DNA of 64,000 nucleotides from Virgibacillus_F flavescens (lineage in GTDB: Bacteria > Bacillota > Bacilli > Bacillales > Amphibacillaceae), in assembly GCF_050574275.1 (NCBI RefSeq), contig NZ_CP192260.1, positions 372,001 through 436,000 on the forward strand. Direction: 5' to 3'. A program made the position numbers and the translations under genes. Numbering within the stretch: position 1 is the first letter of the stretch; each line of letters starts with the position of its first letter. The notes beneath the pieces are model-generated. The model was not told the DNA's origin. It saw only the letters and a program-made list of their open reading frames with translations, and searched no databases. Below, one piece after another: positions 17,473-26,407 of the stretch.

Positions 17473-17677
17473 CACTGCCAACAACGGAAATTTCCTTCCT
17501 GTTACATCGAAATTTTCACAAGATGAAAATTGTATGTTACTTCACAGTTTCCATCTACTACGACAACAGTAACTAATAGCATGTTAAAACCTCAAGCGGG
17601 CTAGGCGTTGGGCTAGACAAACATAACTATTTTATACATTCTTATCTTTTAGAAAGCTTGCTATTCGCCAAGCCTTA

Positions 17678-17721
17678 GTTGCACTTATGCGGTAAGAAAA
17701 GATTTATATTTTTTTACCTAC
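17678..17721. repeat. Short hairpin repeat (M3) downstream of the csp gene
   Basis: GTTGCACTTATGCGGTAAG, then AAAAGATTTATA and TTTTTTTACC. It shares TGCACTTATGC and the GTAAG/CTTAC hairpin with sites at 35374 and 49311. Confidence 0.6.
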
Positions 17722-17738
17722 CAAAAAATGCTGAAACC

Positions 17739-17778
17739 AAAAAAGGTTTACCTCACGAAATGTGAGGTAAACCTTTCA
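17739..17778 (-). terminator. Rho-independent terminator of the cold-shock gene
   Basis: AAAGGTTTACCTCAC pairs perfectly with GTGAGGTAAACCTTT around a 5-nt loop, followed by T residues on the minus strand. Confidence 0.88.
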
Positions 17779-17789
17779 TTTATTGTCAA

Positions 17790-17987
17790 TTATAGGCTAG
17801 TTACGTTAGCTGCTTGTGGTCCGCGGTTACCTTCTACGATTTCAAACTCAACGTCTTGACCTTCTTCAAGCGTTTTGAAACCTTCGGATTGGATAGCTGA
17901 GAAGTGTACGAATACATCGTCTCCGTCTTCGCGTTCGATGAAACCAAAACCTTTTTCTGCATTAAACCATTTTACTTTGCCAGTCAT
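17790..17987 (-). CDS. Cold-shock protein (CspA/CspB family)
   Basis: A 65-residue single cold-shock domain, the full family length. RNP1 is KGFGFIERE and RNP2 is DVFVHFSAI, with the usual start MTGKVKWFNAEKG. It binds single-stranded RNA and DNA as an RNA chaperone. The ATG at 17987 has AAGGAGG upstream; the longer frame to 18008 would swallow that site. The 5' leader of more than 60 nt can fold and may give cold regulation. Which csp paralogue (B, C or D) cannot be told. Confidence 0.97.
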   Translation of the reverse strand: MTGKVKWFNAEKGFGFIEREDGDDVFVHFSAIQSEGFKTLEEGQDVEFEIVEGNRGPQAANVTSL

Positions 17988-18033
17988 TAAAATGACCTCC
18001 TTATACAAATATCGTGCAAAGTAATTGAATCAT

Positions 18034-18075
18034 AAATACTTTTACACCACTTTGGTAAAGAGATCGTAAAGTATT
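18034..18075 (-). promoter_or_regulatory. Possible folded 5' leader of the cold-shock gene
   Basis: On the minus strand AATACTTTAC can pair with GTAAAAGTATT around a roughly 20-nt loop, within the long leader of the csp gene. Cold-shock mRNAs often carry structured leaders; this is only a candidate. Between it and trhO (to 18327) no other element was seen apart from A/T-rich DNA. Confidence 0.3.
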
Positions 18076-18327
18076 ATTCAAACTTCAATTTCCTTTTGCA
18101 CCTTTAAGTTTAACCCTTTCACCAAAATAATGCAAGTGAATCTGAGGATTTTTTAATTGATTTTTACACATTTTTAACACGATTGACTATGTGCTGGCTC
18201 TTAGCCGATTGTACCCATCTTGATATATGGTACAAATACTGATAAAATAGTTTCTTGCAAGAATATAATAAGAAATGACTACTATGCATTTGTATCTTGC
18301 AAATATAAATGATAGGTGGTAACAAAA

Positions 18328-19293
18328 ATGACTGAAAAGTATCAGGTATTGTTGTACTATAACTATGTACACATAGAGGATCCTGAACAATTCGCAAATA
18401 ATCATTTGCAGTTTTGTAAGGATCTGGAGTTAAAAGGTAGAATTTTAGTGGCTAACGAAGGTATTAATGGTACTGTCTCAGGTACAGTTGAACAAACTAG
18501 CAAATACATGGATGCCATGCACAATGATCCGCTCTTTGCTAATATGACATTCAAAGTGGATGAGCATGAAGGTCATGCTTTCAAAAAAATGCATGTACGT
18601 CCGCGTAAAGAATTGGTCACACTTCGTTTAGAGGACGATATTAATCCGAAACAAACAACTGGACAATATTTAGCTCCAAAAGAATTTTATGAAGCTATGC
18701 AAGATGATAATACAGTAGTTTTGGACGCACGAAACGATTATGAATATGATATTGGACATTTTCGTGGAGCAATCCGTCCTGATATTGAAACGTTCCGTGA
18801 TCTCCCAGAATGGGTGCAAGAGAACAAACACCTTATTGAAGGGAAACGTATTCTAACATATTGTACTGGCGGAATACGGTGCGAAAAGTTTTCGGGCTGG
18901 TTAGTTAAGGAAGGCTTCGAAGACGTTGCACAACTGCACGGTGGAATTGTATCTTACGGAAAGGACGACAATGTTCAAGGTGAGCTGTGGGATGGCCAGT
19001 GCTACGTGTTTGACGAACGCATTGCAGTTCCAATTAACCGTAAGGAACACGTTGTTGTCGGTGTCGATTATTTTGATGGTAAGCCATGTGAACGATACGT
19101 AAACTGTGCACATCCACCATGTAATAGGCAGATGATCTGTTCAGAAGAGAATGAGCATAAATATTTACGTGGCTGTTCGCATGAATGTCGTACAAGCCCC
19201 CGGAATATGTATGTAAAAGAACACGAACTCAGCGAAGAAGAAGTTCAGGAAAGACTAAATAAAATTGAAGAAGAAAAAACACAAACTATTTAA
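18328..19293 (+). CDS. trhO: tRNA uridine(34) hydroxylase TrhO (rhodanese family, YbfQ-type)
   Basis: A 321-residue protein. An N-terminal ferredoxin-like domain (LVANEGINGTVSG) precedes a rhodanese domain whose active-site cysteine is C179 in TYCTGGIRCEK. A Cys-rich C-terminal region follows (CVNCAHPPC-like, CSEENEH, GCSHECR) that probably binds metal. TrhO makes 5-hydroxyuridine at the wobble position of tRNAs. The ATG at 18328 follows AGGTGG; an in-frame GTG at 18316 lies within that ribosome site. Confidence 0.93.
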   Translation: MTEKYQVLLYYNYVHIEDPEQFANNHLQFCKDLELKGRILVANEGINGTVSGTVEQTSKYMDAMHNDPLFANMTFKVDEHEGHAFKKMHVRPRKELVTLRLEDDINPKQTTGQYLAPKEFYEAMQDDNTVVLDARNDYEYDIGHFRGAIRPDIETFRDLPEWVQENKHLIEGKRILTYCTGGIRCEKFSGWLVKEGFEDVAQLHGGIVSYGKDDNVQGELWDGQCYVFDERIAVPINRKEHVVVGVDYFDGKPCERYVNCAHPPCNRQMICSEENEHKYLRGCSHECRTSPRNMYVKEHELSEEEVQERLNKIEEEKTQTI

Positions 19294-19302
19294 CATAGTA
19301 TG

Positions 19303-19336
19303 GACCAGGTCAACACATCGTGACCTGGTTTTTTTG
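19303..19336 (+). terminator. Rho-independent terminator of trhO
   Basis: ACCAGGTCA pairs with TGACCTGGT around ACACATCG and is followed by seven T. Confidence 0.87.
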
Positions 19337-19341
19337 TATGC

Positions 19342-19379
19342 AAAAAAATAGACCAGCGTATTAAACTGGTCTATCTTTG
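19342..19379 (-). terminator. Rho-independent terminator of the TRAP permease gene
   Basis: On the minus strand ATAGACCAG pairs with CTGGTCTAT and is followed by a T7 tract, 6 nt after the permease stop codon. It faces the trhO terminator. Confidence 0.85.
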
Positions 19380-19384
19380 AACTT

Positions 19385-21346
19385 TTATGATATGGACGAT
19401 TGGTGTCCGGGTCCGGTTTTATTTGATTTATTTTTGGTATATTGAAGAGTAGCAATAACTCCAAATATCACAAGTCCGATTATAGAGAATAATAGATCCG
19501 GATAAACCAGTAACAATCCTCCACCGAACAACGCCAAACGCTCTAGCCAATTAACAGAGCTGACAAAGTATCCAATCATTCCTGCACTTATACTTGCCAT
19601 TCCGAGCATTGCAGTAATTACAGCGATGGATACATTCATTACGTTCGCATCACCTTGTAATAACAAGATCGGCTGGGAAACAAACATATACGGGATAATA
19701 AATGCTGCAATTGCCAGTTTCACTGCGGTGACACCCGCCTTCATTGGATTCGCACCAGCTATTCCAGCCCCTGCGTATGCCGCTAAACAAACAGGAGGAG
19801 TAATATCTGCTACAATACCGAAGTAAAACACAAACATGTGAACTGCAATGACCGGAACATCAAATGCTAATAAAGCAGGTGCTGCCATTGTTGCAGTTAC
19901 AACATAGTTTGCTGTAGTAGGCAATCCCATTCCCAGTATAATACACGCAACCATTGTAAAGAACATTACAAGGAAGAACTCTCCTTGTGCAAGGTCAATA
20001 ATTCCACCAGCAATTTTTGGTCCAAGTCCAGTGGTTGTTACTGTACCAGCAATAATACCTGCCGTCGCACAGGCTGCGATAACTGGCAAGGCTGTCCTGG
20101 CGCCTTCTTCCAATAGTTTAATAATACCTTTAAATGATAACCTGGTATCTTTTCGGAAAAAGCTGATGACAAACGCTGCACCAATTGCAAATAATGCTGC
20201 ATAGGTCGGTGTATATCCTACTAATAAAAATCCAATAATGATTACCAGCGGAATAAATAAATCGAGGCGTTTAACGAGATTCTTTGTTTTAGGAAGCTGC
20301 TCTTTAGGAAGACCCATTATCCCTTGTTTCCGTGCCTCAAAGTGAGTTCCCAAAAATACGCCTGAAAAATAAAGCACTGCTGGAATAATTGCGATAACAA
20401 TTATGTCATTATATGGAATCCCGGTATAAGACGCCATTATAAACGCAGCTGCACCCATGATAGGTGGCATGATCTGACCACCAGTTGATGCAGAGGCTTC
20501 GGTAGCTGCTGCAAAGTGTGGCTTAAATCCTGCATTTTTCATCATCGGAATTGTAAATGAACCTGATCCAACAGTATTTGCTACAGAACTACCACTTACC
20601 ATTCCCTGCAAGCCACTTGCCGCAACAGCTGCCTTGGCAGTACCACCAGTGTATTTACCTGTTAAGCGTAACGCTATATCATTAAAAAATTGTCCTATGT
20701 TCGTTTTTACCAGAATAACTCCGAAGAATAAAAACAAATAGATATATGTGGATGAAATCTGAATTGGAATTCCAAATATGGAGCTTGAACTAAAGAACAT
20801 CTCAGTTGCAAGTGATGGCCAGTCATAACCAGCGTGTCCGATAACCGGAATATATTGACCTAGCAATCCATAAAGAAGAGCTGCTATTGCTATTATGACG
20901 ATCGGCAGTCCGACTACACGTCTTGTTGCTTCTAAAAGTAAAATAATACCTACTGTAGCAACAATTTGGTCCGTATAAGTAAACCCGAAAATGATTGCCT
21001 CGTTTATAATTCGTTCATAGTTATAAATAATGTAATAATTTGAAAGTAGTGCAGCAAGCGCCAATAACGCATCGTACCACGGCACGCCTCGTCGTTTGGT
21101 CATAGATGATTTGATTGGATAAAGTAAATAAACCAGACTGAGCCCTGCACCTAAATGTATTGCACCTTGAATTAGTGAAACTTTAGAACCGTAAAACGCC
21201 GTGTAAAGCTGGAATATCGTTAATGCTCCACCTAATATTAGCGTTAACCATCCCCATGGCCCCAGGTTTGTGCGGTAGGCACTCTCTTTATCATACTTTG
21301 CCATCAATTCATCTTTGTCAATTTGTTGTGTGTCCTCTACTGCCAA
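19385..21346 (-). CDS. TRAP transporter permease, fused small and large subunits (DctQM type)
   Basis: A 653-residue, very hydrophobic protein. The N-terminal 150-200 residues resemble the 4-TM DctQ part and the rest the 12-TM DctM part. Typical DctM signatures are AAVAASGLQGMVSGSSVANT, STGGQIMPPIMGAAAFIMAS and LGMGLPTTANYVVTATM. Fused QM permeases go with TAXI-type binding proteins, and one is encoded just upstream. Uptake is driven by a sodium or proton gradient; the substrate is unknown, though dicarboxylates and amino acids are common for TAXI systems. Confidence 0.92.
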   Translation of the reverse strand: MAVEDTQQIDKDELMAKYDKESAYRTNLGPWGWLTLILGGALTIFQLYTAFYGSKVSLIQGAIHLGAGLSLVYLLYPIKSSMTKRRGVPWYDALLALAALLSNYYIIYNYERIINEAIIFGFTYTDQIVATVGIILLLEATRRVVGLPIVIIAIAALLYGLLGQYIPVIGHAGYDWPSLATEMFFSSSSIFGIPIQISSTYIYLFLFFGVILVKTNIGQFFNDIALRLTGKYTGGTAKAAVAASGLQGMVSGSSVANTVGSGSFTIPMMKNAGFKPHFAAATEASASTGGQIMPPIMGAAAFIMASYTGIPYNDIIVIAIIPAVLYFSGVFLGTHFEARKQGIMGLPKEQLPKTKNLVKRLDLFIPLVIIIGFLLVGYTPTYAALFAIGAAFVISFFRKDTRLSFKGIIKLLEEGARTALPVIAACATAGIIAGTVTTTGLGPKIAGGIIDLAQGEFFLVMFFTMVACIILGMGLPTTANYVVTATMAAPALLAFDVPVIAVHMFVFYFGIVADITPPVCLAAYAGAGIAGANPMKAGVTAVKLAIAAFIIPYMFVSQPILLLQGDANVMNVSIAVITAMLGMASISAGMIGYFVSSVNWLERLALFGGGLLLVYPDLLFSIIGLVIFGVIATLQYTKNKSNKTGPGHQSSIS

Positions 21347-21380
21347 TGCTTAACCTCCGTTCTCTCTCACTATAGTGTGA

Positions 21381-21416
21381 GGAGAAAGAACCGGACATAA
21401 TCGCCCGGTTCTCTCC
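21381..21416 (-). terminator. Intercistronic hairpin between TAXI binding protein and permease genes
   Basis: AGAACCGG pairs with CCGGTTCT around GACATAATCG, with only a broken T run (TTCTTTCTCC) after it on the minus strand. It may be a weak attenuator that sets high binding-protein to permease ratio, or protect the upstream mRNA. Confidence 0.5.
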
Positions 21417-21424
21417 ACTTCATT

Positions 21425-22432
21425 TTATTCTATAACGCCAACTTCTTTAAAGTATTTCTCAGCACCCGGGTGTAATGGTAAGTCACCAACACCAGTGAGA
21501 GCACTATCTTCCTTAATTAGCTTAGCTTGTGCAATTGTCATGTCTCCTGATTTCTCGTATAACGTTTTTGTTAGCTTATACGCAAGATCTTCACTAACCT
21601 GGTCTGTAGATGCCAGAAGTAACGCCATTGCTGTAACAGTTTGAACTGGCTCTTCTAACCAGTCGTATGTTCCAGGCTCAACTGTATATTTTTCGTATTG
21701 GCTGTTTCCAGTTACTTCTTTTAATGCATCACCTTCAATGCTAAGTAACTTCACTTCTTTTGTAGCTGCCTGTAACTCATCCGTTGAAGAAGATGGAACA
21801 CCAACTACTTCGATTGAAGCATCAATGGTACCGTTTTGAAGTTTACTTTTAGCGTCTCCAAAACCTTCTTCGTATGCTTCGTAATCGCCTTCTTCAATAC
21901 CATAAGCCGATAAAATTAATTCAGCAGCTGCACGAGTAGCTCCGCCTGGAGGTCCAATTGCAACTTTTTTACCTTTTAAATCAGCAATTGATTCAATCCC
22001 TGTTGATTCTAGTGTAGCAACTTGAACTGCTTCTGGATAAAGGGACCCAATTACTCCAACATTGTTAATTTCTGCCCCTTCAAATTCACCTTCACCAGCA
22101 ACAGCGTCTATCATTGTGGTGTTCTGTGCGATTCCTAACTGGAATTCACCTTTTTGGATTTTAGCAATGTTTTCTACTGATGCGCCTGATTCAACTGAAC
22201 TTACATCAAATCCTTCAACATCAATGTTATCTGCCCATAGATTAGCCATTTCTCCGCCTAATGGATAGTAAACACCACCAACACTACCAGTTCCCATGGT
22301 TAAATTGGTTTGTGGCTCTGCTTCACTTTCGCCATCAGTGCTTCCGCCACCATTTCCGCTATCGCCGCAAGCACTTAAAATCATGCCGACAGCAAGCATC
22401 AACATTAATAAAAATAAACTTTTTTTCTTCAA
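21425..22432 (-). CDS. TAXI-family TRAP transporter solute-binding lipoprotein
   Basis: A 335-residue extracytoplasmic binding protein. The lipoprotein signal ends LSAC (C22), followed by a Gly/Ser/Glu-rich linker. The TAXI signature appears as LTMGTGSVGGVYYPLGGEMA near residues 43-62, with LKGKKVAIGPPGGATR further on. It delivers ligand to the fused TRAP permease encoded about 80 nt downstream. Two cre-like sites lie upstream, suggesting carbon-catabolite control. The ligand cannot be inferred with confidence. Confidence 0.93.
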   Translation of the reverse strand: MKKKSLFLLMLMLAVGMILSACGDSGNGGGSTDGESEAEPQTNLTMGTGSVGGVYYPLGGEMANLWADNIDVEGFDVSSVESGASVENIAKIQKGEFQLGIAQNTTMIDAVAGEGEFEGAEINNVGVIGSLYPEAVQVATLESTGIESIADLKGKKVAIGPPGGATRAAAELILSAYGIEEGDYEAYEEGFGDAKSKLQNGTIDASIEVVGVPSSSTDELQAATKEVKLLSIEGDALKEVTGNSQYEKYTVEPGTYDWLEEPVQTVTAMALLLASTDQVSEDLAYKLTKTLYEKSGDMTIAQAKLIKEDSALTGVGDLPLHPGAEKYFKEVGVIE

Positions 22433-22496
22433 AATAAATGCCCCCTAAAATTTTTTTCTAATACAAGTTACAATATAAACAAAGTATTAGACCAAA

Positions 22497-22531
22497 TGAA
22501 GACGTTTTCATCATTTATGATAACGTTTTAT
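22497..22531. promoter_or_regulatory. Two cre-like sites (CcpA) upstream of the TRAP operon
   Basis: TGAAGACGTTTTCA (22497-22510) and TGATAACGTTTTAT (22518-22531) each fit the catabolite-responsive element pattern with one to two mismatches, and lie exactly 21 bp apart, so on the same helix face. They are between the TAXI gene and gpx, and could repress either. Confidence 0.45.
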
Positions 22532-22677
22532 ATGTATTTTACATTGATTTCATCAATACTACAAGTATTACTAGATTTCAATTTACCACTATTTGATACC
22601 AAGTCAACGCAGTAAGTCACTTATTTTGACTTGCAGATGCGCTGTTGATATATTTTTTTTAAGGAGGTCGAAATTTA

Positions 22678-23157
22678 ATGACCATTTATGATTATAAGGC
22701 TAAGACCCTGTTGGGTGAAGAAAAATCGTTAAACGAATATAAAGGTAAACCAGTTTTAATTGTTAACACAGCTAGTGAATGTGGACTTACTCCACAATTT
22801 GAAGGATTACAAGAGCTCTATGATGAATTTAAAGGACAGGGACTGGAAATTTTAGGATTTCCATGCAATCAATTTAACAACCAGGATCCCGGTTCAGATG
22901 ATGAAATATCTTCGTTTTGTCAACGTAATTATGGCGTTACTTTCCAAATGTTCAGTAAGGTTGATGTCAATGGAGACAATGCACACCCATTGTTCAACTA
23001 CCTTACATCGGAAGCGCCAGGAATTCTAACGAAAAAAATCAAATGGAATTTCACCAAATTCCTCGTTGATAAAAATGGCGAGGTAATCAATCGTTTCGCA
23101 CCCCAAACAAAACCAGAAAGCATAAAAGACGATATTGAAAAAGTAATCAAGGCATAA
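22678..23157 (+). CDS. bsaA: Glutathione peroxidase-family thiol peroxidase (BsaA-like)
   Basis: A 159-residue, complete Gpx-fold protein. The peroxidatic cysteine is C35 in VNTASECGLTPQF; the catalytic Gln and Trp motifs GFPCNQFNNQDPGS and IKWNFTKFLVD are present. It carries Cys rather than selenocysteine and in Bacilli probably uses thioredoxin or bacillithiol. The start has TAAGGAGGTC 8 nt upstream. It is monocistronic. Confidence 0.93.
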   Translation: MTIYDYKAKTLLGEEKSLNEYKGKPVLIVNTASECGLTPQFEGLQELYDEFKGQGLEILGFPCNQFNNQDPGSDDEISSFCQRNYGVTFQMFSKVDVNGDNAHPLFNYLTSEAPGILTKKIKWNFTKFLVDKNGEVINRFAPQTKPESIKDDIEKVIKA

Positions 23158-23170
23158 GCACCATAGCTAT

Positions 23171-23204
23171 AAAACGAGCACATCCAATGGATGTGCTCGT
23201 TTTT
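23171..23204. terminator. Bidirectional terminator between gpx and proS
   Basis: AAAACGAGCACATCC pairs perfectly with GGATGTGCTCGTTTT. Runs of A and T on either side let it end both convergent genes. Confidence 0.88.
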
Positions 23205-23209
23205 AGCTA

Positions 23210-24649
23210 TTAATATGCTTTCGCCCAATATACTAATTCTTTCGCTTCTTTTCCACAGCATACACATGTATCAGATACTTTCTCCTGCTCAAATGGAATA
23301 CAACGGGACGTCGCTTGAAAGTCTTCTTTGATTTTTATTTCGCATGCCTGGTCACCACACCACATTGCTTTAATAAATCCTGGTTCTTCATCAAGCGTTT
23401 GTTTGAATTCCTCTAGCGTGGTTGCAGTACTGGTTTTCTGATTGCGATGTTCAAGCGCTTTTTGGTAGAGATTTTGTTGTATCTCTTCTAATAACTCACT
23501 TACACGTTCCTTTAATTGATCCAATGAAACAAATTCTTTTTCCCCTGTATCGCGTCGAACAATTACTGCCTGCTCTTTTTCGATGTCTTTAGGTCCAATT
23601 TCAATTCGAATTGGTATACCCTTCATTTCATGCTCATTAAATTTCCAGCCAGGAGACTTGTCACTCGCGTCGATTCCTACCCGGGCATTGTCTTTTAATT
23701 GATCGCGAAGATCGTATGCTTTATCCAATACGCCTTCTTTATGCTGTGCAATTGGCACAATCATTACCTGTGTTGGCGCAATGCGTGGTGGAATAACCAG
23801 GCCACGGTTGTCGCCATGTACCATAATTAAGGCACCGATCAAGCGCGTTGTAATTCCCCACGACGTTTGGTGAACGTACTGACTTTCGCCATTTTCGTCT
23901 AAATAGGTAATATCAAACGCTTTTGCAAATCCTGAACCAAAGTGATGCGATGTTCCAGACTGCAGTGCCTTTCCATCGTGCATCAGGCTTTCTATTGTTA
24001 AGGTATAGTCTGCCCCAGCAAATTTTTCTTTTTCTGTTTTACGTCCTTTAAGTACTGGTATAGCCAGATAGTTTTCAACAACGTCTGCATAAACACCAAG
24101 CATTTTATCTGTTTCCTCAGCAGCATCTTCATACGTCGCGTGTGCCGTATGCCCCTCCTGCCATAAAAATTCAAGTGAGCGCAGGAATGGCCGAGTTGTT
24201 TTTTCCCAACGGACAACATTGCTCCACTGATTATAAAGCATTGGCAAATCCCTGTACGAGTGAATGTTCTTTGCGTAATATTCACAGAATAGTGCTTCAG
24301 AGGTTGGTCTGACAACCAGTCTCTCACCAAGTTCTTCTTCACCGCCGTGCGTTACCCAGGCTACTTCTGGCGCAAAACCTTCTACATGGTCCTTTTCTTT
24401 TTGCAATAAACTTTCAGGAATAAATAGTGGGAACGATACGTTAGAGTGGCCAGTTGCTTTAATTTGACGGTCCAGCTCATCGCGAATATTTTCCCAAATC
24501 GCAAACCCATCCGGTTTAATAATCATCGTTCCTCGAACAGGACCATAGTCAACTAGGTCCGCTTGCTTCACAACGTCGGTATACCACTTGGCGAAATCAT
24601 CCTCCATTGCCGTGATTTTTTCTACAAACTGCTTATTCTTTTTACCCAT
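23210..24649 (-). CDS. proS: Prolyl-tRNA synthetase, archaeal/eukaryotic-like type
   Basis: A 479-residue class II synthetase. Motif 1 is around GTMIIKPDGFAIWENIRDEL, motif 2 is VVRWEKTTRPFLRSLEFLWQ with the acceptor-sensing GHTAHAT, and the anticodon-binding domain follows. The C-terminal zinc-binding part is present (CGDQACEIKI, then DTCVCCGKEAKELVYWAKAY). The compact length and the missing insertion domain mark the archaeal/eukaryotic-type ProRS, which many Bacilli carry beside or instead of the long bacterial type. A T-box leader with a proline specifier lies upstream. Confidence 0.95.
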   Translation of the reverse strand: MGKKNKQFVEKITAMEDDFAKWYTDVVKQADLVDYGPVRGTMIIKPDGFAIWENIRDELDRQIKATGHSNVSFPLFIPESLLQKEKDHVEGFAPEVAWVTHGGEEELGERLVVRPTSEALFCEYYAKNIHSYRDLPMLYNQWSNVVRWEKTTRPFLRSLEFLWQEGHTAHATYEDAAEETDKMLGVYADVVENYLAIPVLKGRKTEKEKFAGADYTLTIESLMHDGKALQSGTSHHFGSGFAKAFDITYLDENGESQYVHQTSWGITTRLIGALIMVHGDNRGLVIPPRIAPTQVMIVPIAQHKEGVLDKAYDLRDQLKDNARVGIDASDKSPGWKFNEHEMKGIPIRIEIGPKDIEKEQAVIVRRDTGEKEFVSLDQLKERVSELLEEIQQNLYQKALEHRNQKTSTATTLEEFKQTLDEEPGFIKAMWCGDQACEIKIKEDFQATSRCIPFEQEKVSDTCVCCGKEAKELVYWAKAY

Positions 24650-24664
24650 CTAAAACACCATCCT

Positions 24665-24935
24665 TTAATTAAAATTGAATACAAAAAAGCCCCCGCGTCC
24701 GCATAAGGGACCGAGGTTTGGTGGTACCACCCTTGTTTACAGGTTAAATCAACCCATACACTTTGCTTGATAACGGTACAATAATACCGCGCGCACCTTA
24801 CAGCACTAAGACTTTTCTGGTGGCGAACTCAGGAGGCAGGTTCCAGTTTTTGTTTTTAGGAATTCACACCAATTCATTCCCTCTCTTGAAAAAACTTCAA
24901 ACTATACTATTCCTCTTCAACGTTTCCTATATTGT
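24665..24935 (-). promoter_or_regulatory. T-box leader of proS (candidate Pro specifier CCU)
   Basis: On the minus strand a stem I region has AGAGAGGGAATGAATTGGTG; the specifier region reads GGAACCTGCCTCCTGAG, where CCT (Pro) is followed by a purine. The conserved T-box AGGGTGGTACCACC is at about 24734-24720, and a terminator hairpin with T6 is at 24680-24716. Uncharged tRNA-Pro should stabilise the antiterminator and switch on proS. Confidence 0.9.
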
Positions 24936-24972
24936 ATTTTTTAATATATAACCATGTGATTGGAAAGTCAAG

Positions 24973-25506
24973 TTATCCTATACATCGCTCGTATTTGGAA
25001 AATAAATCTCCACCCATATCATGGGAACCGATAAATTCAAATCCAGAATTTTGATAGAAACGGTTTAATACCTGGTTATGACCCACACAATCCAACCGCA
25101 GGCTTCCCTTTCTTAACTGGATATTATCAAGCATCCATTCCAATAACCTGCTGCCGATGCGTTTATTATGCTCGGTTTGGGCCACCACTAGTCGATGAAG
25201 GTAAAGGTGTGAATTTACAGTGGCACCCCATAACTCTTTGTCCCAGCTATTCTGCACGGATGACAAATTAAAAGATGCGACCATGTTACCATTCGTATCC
25301 TCTACAACATACGTGGTCTCATTCATTACTGCCGCTTCTATTTCATGGTTTTCTTTCCCACTTTGTAAGTAACTCCATTGGTCTACTCCATTATTCTTTA
25401 ACCAGCTTGCGGCACTTATAAGCATATCTATGATAATTGGAACATCTTCCTTCGTGGCCAGCCGTACGTTATAATCGGAAAATTCACTTGCAGTAAATAG
25501 CGTCAT
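24973..25506 (-). CDS. GNAT-family N-acetyltransferase
   Basis: A 177-residue acetyltransferase. The acetyl-CoA segment is LHRLVVAQTEHNKRIGSRLLEWML, and a C-terminal NRFYQNSGFEFIGSHDMGG closes the fold. The open frame extends to 25584, overlapping pdxK, but the ATG at 25506 follows GAGGAAGG and matches the start of the fold. The acceptor substrate is unknown. It could be read from the pdxK promoter, whose gene ends about 53 nt before it. Confidence 0.8.
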   Translation of the reverse strand: MTLFTASEFSDYNVRLATKEDVPIIIDMLISAASWLKNNGVDQWSYLQSGKENHEIEAAVMNETTYVVEDTNGNMVASFNLSSVQNSWDKELWGATVNSHLYLHRLVVAQTEHNKRIGSRLLEWMLDNIQLRKGSLRLDCVGHNQVLNRFYQNSGFEFIGSHDMGGDLFSKYERCIG

Positions 25507-25559
25507 TCGATTACCTTCCTCGTTATATGTATAGAAGCAGAACGCTTGAAAATATGTGT

Positions 25560-26384
25560 TTAACTTATTGTAATTTGAGGGCACTCCGTTTGCGTCCGAC
25601 TGGCTGCATGATACGTTGGCCCTACTAATTCTGTATACGAAAACCCATACGCAATCGCACTGGTCACAAATCGCTTGGCACTTTTAACCGCTTCAATGAC
25701 TGATTTTCCTTTTGCCAGTTCTGCCGTAATCGCAGCGGAATAGGTGCATCCCGCTCCGCTTGTATGTCTTGAATCTATGCGCGATGCTTCAAACATGGTA
25801 AAGTCAGTACCATCATATAAAACATCAACTGCTGGACCGTCTAATCTACCACCTTTAACTAATACACACTTCGGACCTAACTCGTGCAAATCCGTTGCTG
25901 CCTGTTTCAGATCCTCAACCGAAGTTAACCTTCGTCCATCCAACAACAATGACGCTTCAGGCATATTCGGTGTAATCACTGTAGCTAATGGCAGCAATTG
26001 TTTCTTTAGTACGTCTATCGCATTATCTTCCAGCAGTTTTGAGTCAAGCTTTCCGACCATTACCGGATCTACGAGGATATGCTTCACACTTGAAGCTTTG
26101 ATTATATCGGATGTTTTTTCGATTACTTCCTGCGAAAATAGCATACCTGTTTTAAGTCCATCTAATCCGATTTGCTCAACTGCTGTCGCGTATTGCGCTT
26201 CAATTGCTTCTATTGTTTGTGGATGTACATTTTTCTTTGTTACAGGGTGCTTAGCAACGATTGCAGTAATGACACTCATGCCATACACATCCAATTCCTG
26301 AAACGTCTTTAGATCTGCCTGGATGCCGGCGCTTCCACCAGCTGCCGAACCAGCAATTGTCAGAACTCTAGGCGGTTTAATCAT
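25560..26384 (-). CDS. pdxK: Pyridoxine/hydroxymethylpyrimidine kinase (PdxK/ThiD family)
   Basis: A 274-residue ribokinase-fold enzyme. The N-terminus is VLTIAGSAAGGSAGIQADLK, then VDPVMVGK, then the anion-hole motif HTSGAGCTYSAAITAEL near residue 220. Bacilli have a PdxK that resembles ThiD; the sequence fits PdxK (vitamin B6 salvage), but ThiD-type pyrimidine phosphorylation cannot be excluded. Start ATG 26384 has AGAAAGGA upstream; a longer frame to 26435 would overlap the DUF456 gene. Confidence 0.78.
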   Translation of the reverse strand: MIKPPRVLTIAGSAAGGSAGIQADLKTFQELDVYGMSVITAIVAKHPVTKKNVHPQTIEAIEAQYATAVEQIGLDGLKTGMLFSQEVIEKTSDIIKASSVKHILVDPVMVGKLDSKLLEDNAIDVLKKQLLPLATVITPNMPEASLLLDGRRLTSVEDLKQAATDLHELGPKCVLVKGGRLDGPAVDVLYDGTDFTMFEASRIDSRHTSGAGCTYSAAITAELAKGKSVIEAVKSAKRFVTSAIAYGFSYTELVGPTYHAASRTQTECPQITIS

Positions 26385-26407
26385 AGAACAAAATCCTTTC
26401 TTTTTGA

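Larger units (their letters stand above)
16811..17600. repeat. M1 compound palindromic repeat, copy C (eroded, two nested M2)
   Basis: The left 100 bp (GCATTTGCTCTAA ... TCGCAGAATAAAATAAGGTG) is shared with the copy at 44187-44297. GTGACACAAAATCTCTATAC, the M1 terminal motif, follows at about 16909. The body is largely replaced by two M2 elements (16964-17174 and 17261-17472) with eroded M1 sequence between. The right end (GTAACTAATAGCATGTT) matches the M1 right end seen at 9.7 and 56.4 kb. No gene is seen in 16689-17789. Confidence 0.75.
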
